NCBI GenBank assembly: GCA_039807445.1
Contig: JBDHRG010000179.1
Location: 1 to 6,350 of the forward strand
DNA: 6,350 nt
Origin: JBDHRG01 sp039807445
GTDB taxonomy: Bacteria > Pseudomonadota > Gammaproteobacteria > Competibacterales > Competibacteraceae
Direction of reading: 5' to 3'
The notes under the pieces are model-generated. The model made no database searches. It was not told where the DNA came from and saw nothing but the letters and a program-made list of their open reading frames with translations. The translations under genes and the position numbers were made by a program. Shown here in pieces: positions 1 to 5,254 of this stretch; positions within the stretch are counted from its first letter, which is position 1, and the number at the start of each line of letters is the position of its first letter.

Positions 1-2
1 TC

Positions 3-110
3 AGCGCCGGTCAGACCGCGCTCAGGCTCGCGACGCCGCTGATCGGCGAGCCGCTGCGACTGGGCGACAGCGGACAGGTCTTCGCGGCGTGGTGGCAGGC
101 GCCGCATTGA
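3..110 (+). CDS. 3' end of an unidentified protein gene (partial, C-terminal 35 residues)
   Basis: The frame starting at base 3 is open from the left edge to a TGA at 108-110. Nearly all its codons end in G or C, as in the real genes of this window. The peptide ends with a short hydrophobic and aromatic stretch, VFAAWWQAPH. I do not recognise the family, and 35 residues are too few to assign a function. It converges on the minus-strand esterase remnant, with only five bases between its stop and the last recognisable esterase codon. The alternative is that this is a chance open frame in GC-rich DNA. Sequence to the left of the window would settle it. Confidence 0.35.
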   Translation, partial: SAGQTALRLATPLIGEPLRLGDSGQVFAAWWQAPH

Positions 111-115
111 ATCAC

Positions 116-462
116 GTACGGCACGCCCTTGAAACTCACGGTGCCATTGCGCGCTCGCCGACCAGCGTGCCGCGCGCAGTGCGGACGGTGACGGGCGCGG
201 CGCGTAGGCCGCCGCCGATCGACAGCTCGCGTGCGCCTGCGACGCTGGAGCGGCGCCGTTCAGGCTCGACGTCCGTCGCGAGCCGAAGGCCGAATCCAAT
301 GCGCTTCGTGAACACTGCCTGCGGCGACCATGCAGCAAGTGCACGGGTCGCCAGAATCGGCAGCGCGCTGCCCGCGACCGCCAGCACGACGGTGCCGAGC
401 TAGGCCAGGAGCGAGGCCGCGGCGGCGACGCATCGGTGCCCGCCCAGGTCGACGAAGCTCAC
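116..462 (-). pseudogene. Decayed N-terminal fragment of a type B carboxylesterase
   Basis: Read on the minus strand, a possible GTG start (462-460) overlaps the stop codon of the upstream regulator. It is followed by a hydrophobic leader (LGTVVLAVAGSALPILA) and then VTVRTARGTLVGER. After a shift of frame at about 149-154 comes NGTVSFKGVPY (148-116). Together these match the characteristic start of type B carboxylesterases: a strand ending T-x-x-G-x-x-x-G, then an F-K-G-I/V-P-Y turn that is normally followed by A-x-P-P. Two lesions are visible: an in-frame TAG at 402-400, and a frame change within GCGCGC that fits a gain of two bases or loss of one. After GVPY the similarity stops abruptly, and the catalytic Ser, Glu and His regions are absent. 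The segment between leader and esterase motif (FGLRLATDVEPERRR and around) is unassigned. No intact gene covers 111-458. Confidence 0.5.
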
Positions 463-1415
463 GCCATCGCTGGACGCGCCCCCATCTCGTCGGCCCGCTG
501 CCTCAGCCCCTCGACGTCACGTTTCGGCGGCGCGCCGAACAGACGGCTGTACTCCCGGCTGAACTGCGAAGGGCTCTCGTAGCCCACGTGAAAGGCGGCG
601 CTCGCCGCGTCCTCTCGCTCGTTGAGCATCAGGCGCCGGGCTTCGCTCAGGCGCAGCCACTTCTGGTACTGCAGCGGGCTCATCGTGGTGAGCTCGCGGA
701 AGTGGTGGTGCAGGCTGGACGCGCTCATCTGCACGTGCGCCGCGAGCTCGTCGATGCGCAGCGGCTGGCGGTAGTTCGTTTTGAGCCAGTCAATCGTCTT
801 GGCGACCCGCTGGCTCTGGCTGCCCACCGAGGCGATCTGCCACAGGCGCGCCGCCAAATCGCTGCTCAGCACCCGGTAGTGGATCTCGCGCTCGATCAGC
901 GGCGCCAGGACGGGGATCGCGCCCGGTTCGTCGAGCAGGCCCAGCAGGCGGGCGAACGGTTCCAGCAGCGCCGGCGTGACGGTGCCCAAGGCGGCGCTGC
1001 CCCCGGCGGCGCGTTCACGCGGCGGCTGCGGCAGGCCGCCGGCCGCGATCAGCTCGGTCGTCACGCGCAGATCGAGCTTCACCGTCAGCCCCAGGCAGGG
1101 CGCGCCGGCGCTGGCCTGCAGCACCTGCGCGCTGGCCGGCAGATCGAGCGAGGTGACCAGGAAGCGCTCGGTGTCGTAGGCATACGAGCGCTCGCCCAGC
1201 AGCAACTGCTTGGCGCCCTGCGCAATGATCACGATGCTGGGCTCGTACAGGGTGGCGCAGGGCTCGGTGCACTGCTCGCGCCGGAACAGCATCAGTTTCG
1301 GTATCGGCGTGGCCCGGTCCTCGTTGCCGTGGGTCCAGCGGCCGATGACCTCGGCGAGCTGCGCGCACAGCGGCGCGAGCGAGGGCCGTCGATCGGTTGG
1401 GGCTGGCGTGGGCAT
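459..1415 (-). CDS. AraC-family transcriptional regulator, YqhC-like (AraC_N + HTH_18)
   Basis: This encodes a 318-residue DNA-binding regulator. The N-terminal AraC_N-type ligand domain (about residues 35-190) carries the family signature TLYEPSIVIIAQGAKQLLLG (56-75). The C-terminal AraC domain (about 203-300) has two helix-turn-helix units: IDELAAHVQMSASSLHHHFR (221-240), and a second around FHVGYESPSQFSREY (275-289). E. coli YqhC has this architecture and activates aldehyde reductase genes including dkgA. A DkgA-like reductase is encoded in the divergent operon here, so activation of that operon in response to carbonyl compounds is the likely role (inference). The frame is open upstream to 1865, but the start at 1415 is chosen because it has an AAGGA site 7 nt upstream and begins the usual domain length. 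Residues 49-53 read CTEPC, directly before the LYEPS motif. Family members usually lack these cysteines as far as I recall, so a redox or electrophile sensing role is possible. Confidence 0.93.
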   Translation of the reverse strand: MPTPAPTDRRPSLAPLCAQLAEVIGRWTHGNEDRATPIPKLMLFRREQCTEPCATLYEPSIVIIAQGAKQLLLGERSYAYDTERFLVTSLDLPASAQVLQASAGAPCLGLTVKLDLRVTTELIAAGGLPQPPRERAAGGSAALGTVTPALLEPFARLLGLLDEPGAIPVLAPLIEREIHYRVLSSDLAARLWQIASVGSQSQRVAKTIDWLKTNYRQPLRIDELAAHVQMSASSLHHHFRELTTMSPLQYQKWLRLSEARRLMLNEREDAASAAFHVGYESPSQFSREYSRLFGAPPKRDVEGLRQRADEMGARPAMA

Positions 1416-1422
1416 GAATCGA

Positions 1423-1427
1423 TCCTT
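1423..1427 (-). promoter_or_regulatory. Ribosome binding site that fixes the regulator start
   Basis: The minus strand reads AAGGA followed by 7 nt and then ATG at 1415. This selects the 318-residue form over the much longer upstream-open frame. The site lies within a third, opposite-facing copy of AGGATCG (1426-1420), the core of the putative operator repeats. Confidence 0.7.
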
Positions 1428-1442
1428 GCCGGGGTTTGCTCT

Positions 1443-1471
1443 AGCGTAGCGGCGGCCAGCCCGGCTGTCAC
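1443..1471 (-). promoter_or_regulatory. Putative sigma70-type promoter of the AraC-family regulator
   Basis: On the minus strand, GTGACA (1471-1466, five of six matches to TTGACA) is separated by exactly 17 bp from TACGCT (1448-1443). TACGCT keeps the first T, the A and the last T of TATAAT. A start about 7 bp downstream, near 1436, would give a leader of about 20 nt that just holds the AAGGA site. The prediction is from sequence alone. Confidence 0.5.
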
Positions 1472-1491
1472 CCGAAAGCCCGCGACCCTGG

Positions 1492-1528
1492 AGGATCGGG
1501 CAATCACTCGGCAGGATCGTGCTACCGC
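1492..1528. promoter_or_regulatory. Putative AraC-type operator: two direct repeats 21 bp apart
   Basis: AGGATCG occurs at 1492-1498 and again at 1513-1519. Extended to 16 positions (1492-1507 against 1513-1528) the copies share 12 bases, AGGATCGnGCnAnCnC. A 21-bp step places both sites on the same face of the helix. It equals the spacing of adjacent half-sites recognised by AraC-type dimers such as at araI. The repeats lie about 20 bp upstream of the -35 box of the regulator gene and about 70 bp before the start of the divergent hydrolase gene, a sensible place for a shared control site. A further AGGATCG core faces the other way over the regulator's own ribosome binding site (1426-1420). 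No convincing -35/-10 pair for the plus-strand operon could be picked, which fits an activator-dependent promoter. Confidence 0.45.
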
Positions 1529-1552
1529 GGCGACCGGCCCGGCGCGCAGACT

Positions 1553-1590
1553 TCCGTTCAGTCCCCCGAAGAACATCGACCCTGAACGGA
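1553..1590. repeat. Inverted repeat (9-bp arms, 20-nt spacer) over the hydrolase ribosome binding site
   Basis: TCCGTTCAG (1553-1561) and CTGAACGGA (1582-1590) are perfect reverse complements separated by 20 nt. The right arm ends inside the GGAG ribosome binding site (1588-1591) of the gene starting at 1600. In RNA a hairpin would pair three of the four GGAG bases. In DNA the arms are 29 bp centre to centre, close to three helical turns, so it could also be a protein binding site. Confidence 0.5.
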
Positions 1591-1599
1591 GCCCGCACC

Positions 1600-2775
1600 A
1601 TGAAGTCGCCATGCACGACGCCGGAAAGCCCTCGCATCCCCAACCCGTCCGCGCGAACGACCCTCCAAGCGGCGGTCGAAGCGGCCCCGGCCCTGTCCCG
1701 CAAACGATTCCTGCAAGCGTCGGCAGCCACGCTGGCGGCGGCGCTGATCCCTGCCCAGGCGGCCCGCGCTGCCGCCGCTGCTTCAGCCCTTCCCCTGGGC
1801 GCGGCCTGGGACAAGACCTTCCCTAAAAGCGCCAAGGTCGAGCATCGCAAGGTGTCGTTCACCAACCGCTACGGCATCGTGCTGGCCGCCGATCTGTACC
1901 TGCCGGCGGCACGTGGCAACGCCCGGCTGGCCGCGCTGGCGCTCGCCGGCCCTTTCGGCGCGGTGAAGGAGCAGGTGTCGGGCCGCTATGCGCAGACGCT
2001 GGCCGAACGCGGCTTCGCGACGCTGGCCTTCGATCCTTCCTACACCGGCGAGAGCGCAGGCACGCCGCGCCATCTGCCTTCGCCCGAGATCAACACCGAA
2101 GACTTCAGCGCCGCGGTCGACTTCCTCGGACTGCAGCCCTTCGTCTCCCGCGAGCGCATCGGCATCGTCGGCATCTGCGGCTTCGGCGGCATGGGGCTGG
2201 CGGCCGCGGCGGTGGACAAGCGCATCAAGGCGGTCGTGACGACCAGCCTGTACGACATGTCGCGCCTGATGGCGCGCGGCTACAACGATGCGATGACGCG
2301 CGCGGCACGCACGACGGCGCTCGAGCAGATGAGCCTGCAGCGCTGGGCCGATGCCGAAACGGGGGCACCGGCCGCGGGGCCGCGCATACTGCCGGAAACG
2401 CTGGACGGCGTCACCGATCCGGTGGTGCGCATGTACTTCGACTACTACCGCACGCCGCGCGGATTCCATCCGCGTTCGCCGGGCTCCAACGGCGCCTGGA
2501 CCGCGACCGGACCGCTGCCGTTCATGAACCTGCCGCTGCTGACCTATGTCGACGAGATCGCGCCGCGGCCGATCCTGCTCGTCGTCGGCGAGAAGGCGCA
2601 CTCGCGCTACTTCAGCGAGGACGTGTTGAAGGCCGCCGCCCGCCCGAAAGAGCTGCTGGTCATCCCCGGCGCCATCCACACCGACCTGTATGACCGCATG
2701 GAGGTCATTCCCTTCGACCGCATCGCCGGCTTCTTCGAGGCGAACCTGAAGTCGACGGGTTCGAGCGGCGCCTGA
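1600..2775 (+). CDS. Exported alpha/beta hydrolase, YcjY-like, with putative cysteine nucleophile
   Basis: The 391-residue protein is an alpha/beta-hydrolase fold enzyme of the YcjY-like group related to dienelactone hydrolases. An N-terminal extension carries a Tat-like signal, SRKRFLQ (33-39), then an alanine-rich hydrophobic stretch ending near AQA-ARA (52-57). The second arginine of the usual twin pair is lysine, so Tat use is likely but not certain. The nucleophile elbow is GICGFGGMG (191-199), which puts a cysteine (Cys193) where serine hydrolases have Ser. DKRIKAVVTTSLYDMSRLMA (206-225) and a GYND segment just after it are group-typical as I recall. The probable catalytic His is His360 in PGAIHTDLYDR, and GEKAHSRYFSE (330-340) is another conserved block. 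The start at 1600 has GGAG 8 nt upstream; the frame is also open to an ATG at 1519 without such support. It is the first gene of the divergent operon. The substrate is unknown; a periplasmic ester or lactone is plausible. Confidence 0.88.
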   Translation: MKSPCTTPESPRIPNPSARTTLQAAVEAAPALSRKRFLQASAATLAAALIPAQAARAAAAASALPLGAAWDKTFPKSAKVEHRKVSFTNRYGIVLAADLYLPAARGNARLAALALAGPFGAVKEQVSGRYAQTLAERGFATLAFDPSYTGESAGTPRHLPSPEINTEDFSAAVDFLGLQPFVSRERIGIVGICGFGGMGLAAAAVDKRIKAVVTTSLYDMSRLMARGYNDAMTRAARTTALEQMSLQRWADAETGAPAAGPRILPETLDGVTDPVVRMYFDYYRTPRGFHPRSPGSNGAWTATGPLPFMNLPLLTYVDEIAPRPILLVVGEKAHSRYFSEDVLKAAARPKELLVIPGAIHTDLYDRMEVIPFDRIAGFFEANLKSTGSSGA

Positions 2776-2788
2776 CAACCCCAGCCAC

Positions 2789-2796
2789 AAGGAGGT
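2789..2796 (+). promoter_or_regulatory. Consensus-perfect Shine-Dalgarno of the exported cupin
   Basis: AAGGAGGT lies 6 nt upstream of the ATG at 2803. It is the strongest ribosome binding site in the window, which suggests this cupin is made in larger amounts than its neighbours. Confidence 0.75.
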
Positions 2797-2802
2797 CCTG
2801 CA

Positions 2803-3300
2803 ATGAAACGAACCTCATGCGCGGCGGCCGTTGCTGCGGTCCTCGCTCTTGCCATCGCGGCCGGCCCCGCCGCCGCGCAGACGCCGGCTGCCGCGGCGAC
2901 CCAGACCATCACGCGCGCCGGCGAACAGGCGTCGGTGGCCGGTTCCGCCGACTTCTTCACCGGACGGGTGCGCGTCGATCCGGTCTGGCCGGCCGACGCG
3001 AACATCAACGCCTCGGGTGCCTGGGTGACCTTCGAGCCTGGCGCCCGGTCCGCGTGGCACACGCATCCGGCCGGCCAGAGGCTCGTCGTCGTCTCGGGCG
3101 TGGGGCTGACGCAGGAATGGGGCAAGCCCGTGCAGGTGATCCGCTCCGGCGACGTCGTCTGGTGCCCGCCGGGCGTCAAGCATTGGCACGGCGCGGCGCC
3201 GACGACGGCGATGACGCACCTGGCCGTCACCGGCACGGTGGACGGGAAGAACGTGAGCTGGATGGAGAAGGTGAGCGATGAGCAATACAACGCCCGCTGA
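2803..3300 (+). CDS. Exported cupin of the manganese hydroxynitrile-lyase type
   Basis: The 165-residue protein has a Sec-type signal peptide: Lys-Arg, a hydrophobic core at 7-20, and probable cleavage around Ala25. A single cupin domain (about 39-160) follows. The domain resembles, as recalled, the bacterial cupin (R)-hydroxynitrile lyases such as the one from Granulicella tundricola (GtHNL), which cleave or form cyanohydrins using Mn(II). Metal ligands are conserved: His86, His88 and Gln92 in AWHTHPAGQ, and His127 in PPGVKHWHGA. VTFEPGAR (75-82), AMTHLAV (136-142) and WMEKVSDEQY (153-162) are also family-typical. Many relatives have no proven reaction, so lyase activity is a family inference; dioxygenase or other carbonyl chemistry is possible. 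It follows the hydrolase by 27 nt and overlaps the next gene by 23 nt, indicating co-transcription. A homologue without signal peptide is encoded two genes downstream. Confidence 0.88.
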   Translation: MKRTSCAAAVAAVLALAIAAGPAAAQTPAAAATQTITRAGEQASVAGSADFFTGRVRVDPVWPADANINASGAWVTFEPGARSAWHTHPAGQRLVVVSGVGLTQEWGKPVQVIRSGDVVWCPPGVKHWHGAAPTTAMTHLAVTGTVDGKNVSWMEKVSDEQYNAR

Positions 3301-4069
3301 GCGCCGCGCGCTCGCATTCGCGCTGGCCTCGAGCTTGGGCGCGGCGATCGCCTGCGCCAGCGCCAGCGCGCAAACCACCCCCGCACAGGAGCCGAGCCCC
3401 ATGACGACACAAAGCACGCCCGCTGCGGCGCAGACCCTCAGCGCCCGCCAGCAGGCCATCCCGCCCATCGCGGCGTTCGCCGCGGCGGGCGACATCGCCG
3501 GGCTGAATGCCGCGCTGAACCAGGGGCTGGATGCCGGCCTGAGCGTCAGCGACGCGCGCGAGGTGCTGGTGCAGCTCTACGCCTACGCCGGTTTCCCGCG
3601 CAGCCTCAACGCCCTCGCCGAGCTGATGAAGGTGGTGGACGCGCGCAAGCAGCGCGGTATCCGGGACGCGCCGGGTCGTGAGCCCGGCCGCGCCATTGCC
3701 AAGGGCGATGCGCTGCGCGCCGCCGGCACGGCCAACCAGACGAAACTCGTCGGTCAGCCGGTGCAGGGGCCGGTGTTCGACTTCGCGCCGGCGATCGACG
3801 AGTACCTGAAGGTGCATCTGTTCGGCGCCATCTTCGAGCGCGACAACCTCGACTGGCCGAGCCGCGAACTCGCGACCGTGGGCATGCTGTCGGCGCTGCC
3901 GGGCGCCGAAGCGCAACTGCAAGCGCACCTGCGCTACAGCATGAACGTGGGCCTGACGGCCCAGCAGATGCAACAGGCGGTGCAGGTGCTGGACGCCCAG
4001 GTCGGTGGCGACAGCGGCCGCCGCGCACGCGAGTCGTTGGCGCGCGTGCTGGCCCCTTCGCAACGTTGA
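3278..4069 (+). CDS. Exported carboxymuconolactone decarboxylase (CMD)-family protein, cysteine-free, two CMD halves
   Basis: The 263-residue protein has a probable signal peptide (hydrophobic core about 11-30, cleavage near SAQ 30-32). A CMD-like half follows at about 55-125 (AREVLVQLYAYAGFPRSLNA), then a linker, then a second half at about 172-245 (SRELATVGMLSALPGAEAQL). CMD-family proteins are helical and include gamma-carboxymuconolactone decarboxylase and the AhpD-type thiol peroxidases. The CxxC of AhpD-type enzymes is absent: the only cysteine is Cys26, inside the signal peptide, so thiol redox chemistry is excluded for the mature protein. The ATG at 3278 lies within the end of the preceding cupin gene (23-nt overlap) with GGAGAAGG just upstream. 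A start at the internal Met42 would remove the signal peptide. It sits between two cupin genes; CMD-cupin fusion proteins are known in other bacteria, which supports a joint function. Substrate unknown. Confidence 0.82.
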   Translation: MSNTTPAERRALAFALASSLGAAIACASASAQTTPAQEPSPMTTQSTPAAAQTLSARQQAIPPIAAFAAAGDIAGLNAALNQGLDAGLSVSDAREVLVQLYAYAGFPRSLNALAELMKVVDARKQRGIRDAPGREPGRAIAKGDALRAAGTANQTKLVGQPVQGPVFDFAPAIDEYLKVHLFGAIFERDNLDWPSRELATVGMLSALPGAEAQLQAHLRYSMNVGLTAQQMQQAVQVLDAQVGGDSGRRARESLARVLAPSQR

Positions 4070-4071
4070 TC

Positions 4072-4076
4072 AGGAG
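4072..4076 (+). promoter_or_regulatory. Ribosome binding site deciding between tandem ATG codons
   Basis: AGGAG is followed by two adjacent ATG codons, at 4079 and 4082. The spacing is only 2 nt to the first and 5 nt to the second, so the second is favoured. Either choice changes the product by one methionine only. Confidence 0.6.
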
Positions 4077-4081
4077 CAATG

Positions 4082-4477
4082 ATGAAGATCAGCCAACCCG
4101 GTTCCACACCCTCGGCCAGAGGGCCGGCGTCGTATTTCACCGGCAGCGTGCGCATCGACTGCCCGTTCTGCGGCAGCGGCAACCTGAGCGCCGCGACCGT
4201 GACCTTCGAGCCGGGCGCGCGCACGGCCTGGCATACCCATCCACTCGGCCAGACGCTGCTGGTGACGGCCGGGCTAGGCCTGGTCGGCCGTTGGGGTGGA
4301 GAAGTGCAGGAGATCCGCCCCGGCGACACCGTCTGGATCGAGCCCGGCGAGAAGCATTGGCACGGCGCATCGCCCGACTGCGCGATGACCCACATCGCCA
4401 TCTGCGAAATGAAGGACGGCAAGGCCGTGGACTGGATGGAGCCCGTGACGGACGCGCAGTACCGCGGCACGAAGTGA
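4082..4477 (+). CDS. Cytosolic cupin of the manganese hydroxynitrile-lyase type
   Basis: The 131-residue single-domain cupin is the same length, as I recall, as GtHNL. It has no signal peptide. Metal ligands are His51, His53 and Gln57 in AWHTHPLGQ, and His92 in EPGEKHWHGA. These sit two positions before the ligands His53, His55, Gln59 and His94 recalled for GtHNL. With that offset Ala38, Val40 and His104 fall at positions equivalent to Ala40, Val42 and His106, while Cys108 stands where that enzyme has Gln110. The family reaction is reversible cleavage of cyanohydrins to aldehyde and HCN, but most genomic members are untested. It closely resembles the exported cupin two genes upstream, suggesting duplication with one copy retargeted. 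It follows the CMD gene by 12 nt and precedes the SDR by 19 nt. Confidence 0.88.
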   Translation: MKISQPGSTPSARGPASYFTGSVRIDCPFCGSGNLSAATVTFEPGARTAWHTHPLGQTLLVTAGLGLVGRWGGEVQEIRPGDTVWIEPGEKHWHGASPDCAMTHIAICEMKDGKAVDWMEPVTDAQYRGTK

Positions 4478-4496
4478 ACCTCGAGGAAAGGCAAAC

Positions 4497-5237
4497 ATGA
4501 CTGACGACATCAAGGACAAGGTGGTCGTGATCACCGGCGCGTCGAGCGGCCTGGGCGCCGAAACCGCGCGCCATCTGGTCAAGGCGGGCGCCAAGGTCGT
4601 ACTCGGCGCCCGCCGCCTGGAGCGGCTGGAAGCGCTGGCGGCCGAACTGAGCCTGCCCAAGGAGGCCGCCTTCAAGGTGGACGTGACCCAGGGCGCGCAG
4701 GTCAAGGCGCTGGTCGATCACGCCGTGAAGGGGCATGGCCGCATCGACGTGATGATCAACAACGCCGGACTGATGCCGCTGGCACCGCTGGAGATGCTGC
4801 GCTTCGACGAATGGGAGCAGTGCATCGACGTCAACATCAAGGGCGTGCTGTGGGGCATTGCTGCGGCCCTGCCGTACTTCAAGGCGCAGAAGAGTGGCCA
4901 GTTCATCAACGTCTCGTCGGTGGCCGGCCACACCATCAGCCCGGGCGGCGCGATCTACTCGGCGACCAAGTACTCGGTGCGCGTGATCTCCGAGGCGCTG
5001 CGCAAGGAGGTCAAGCCCTACAACATCCGCACCACGGTGCTGTCGCCGGGCGCGGTGGACACCGAGCTGCCAGCGTCGGTCGGTGCGCCGGGCGTCAACG
5101 CAGCGATCGCCGACTACTACAAGCACAACGCCATCCCGGCCGACAGCTTCGCGCGCTGCGTACTGTTCGCGATGAGCCAGCCCGACAACGTCGACATCAA
5201 CGAGATCCTGTTCCGCCCGACGGTGCAGGAGCTCTGA
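4497..5237 (+). CDS. Short-chain dehydrogenase/reductase (classical SDR), NADP-type
   Basis: The 246-residue enzyme has the complete classical SDR motif set: TGASSGLG (13-20) for the nucleotide, Asp62 for the adenine pocket, NNAG (88-91), catalytic Asn113, Ser141, Tyr154 and Lys158 (YSATK), and the PG motif at 184-185. The arginines after the second strand (GARRLERL, 37-44) favour NADPH over NADH. Length and motifs are normal, so it should be an active cytosolic oxidoreductase that interconverts a carbonyl and an alcohol. The exact substrate is not predictable. An AGGAAAGG site lies 5 nt before the ATG. As a cytosolic partner of the cupin and aldo/keto reductase, reduction of an aldehyde or ketone is the likely role (inference). 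Confidence 0.92.
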   Translation: MTDDIKDKVVVITGASSGLGAETARHLVKAGAKVVLGARRLERLEALAAELSLPKEAAFKVDVTQGAQVKALVDHAVKGHGRIDVMINNAGLMPLAPLEMLRFDEWEQCIDVNIKGVLWGIAAALPYFKAQKSGQFINVSSVAGHTISPGGAIYSATKYSVRVISEALRKEVKPYNIRTTVLSPGAVDTELPASVGAPGVNAAIADYYKHNAIPADSFARCVLFAMSQPDNVDINEILFRPTVQEL

Positions 5238-5254
5238 ATCTGAAGAAGAAGACC

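Noticed and set aside
1519..1599. Upstream ATG at 1519 as start of the hydrolase
   Set aside because: It has no ribosome binding site and adds 27 Arg/Pro-rich residues ahead of the signal region. The ATG at 1600 has GGAG at good spacing.
330..1826. Long plus-strand open frame (498 codons) opposite the regulator gene
   Set aside because: It is antisense to a clear AraC-family gene. Its product is dominated by Arg, Gln, His and Ala with no recognisable domain, as expected for a shadow frame in high-GC DNA.
1416..1865. N-terminal extension of the regulator by 150 codons
   Set aside because: The extra sequence is Arg/Ala-rich with no domain, overlaps the start of the hydrolase gene, and would run through the promoter-like elements. 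The ATG at 1415 has a good ribosome binding site.
1783..2790. Minus-strand open frame of 335 codons opposite the hydrolase
   Set aside because: The composition is typical of an antisense shadow, and the plus-strand frame has strong family motifs throughout.
3341..3370. Lipoprotein attachment site at Cys26 of the CMD-family protein
   Set aside because: The residues before the Cys are Ala-Ile-Ala, not the usual Leu-x-Gly/Ala. A signal peptidase I site after SAQ is a better fit.
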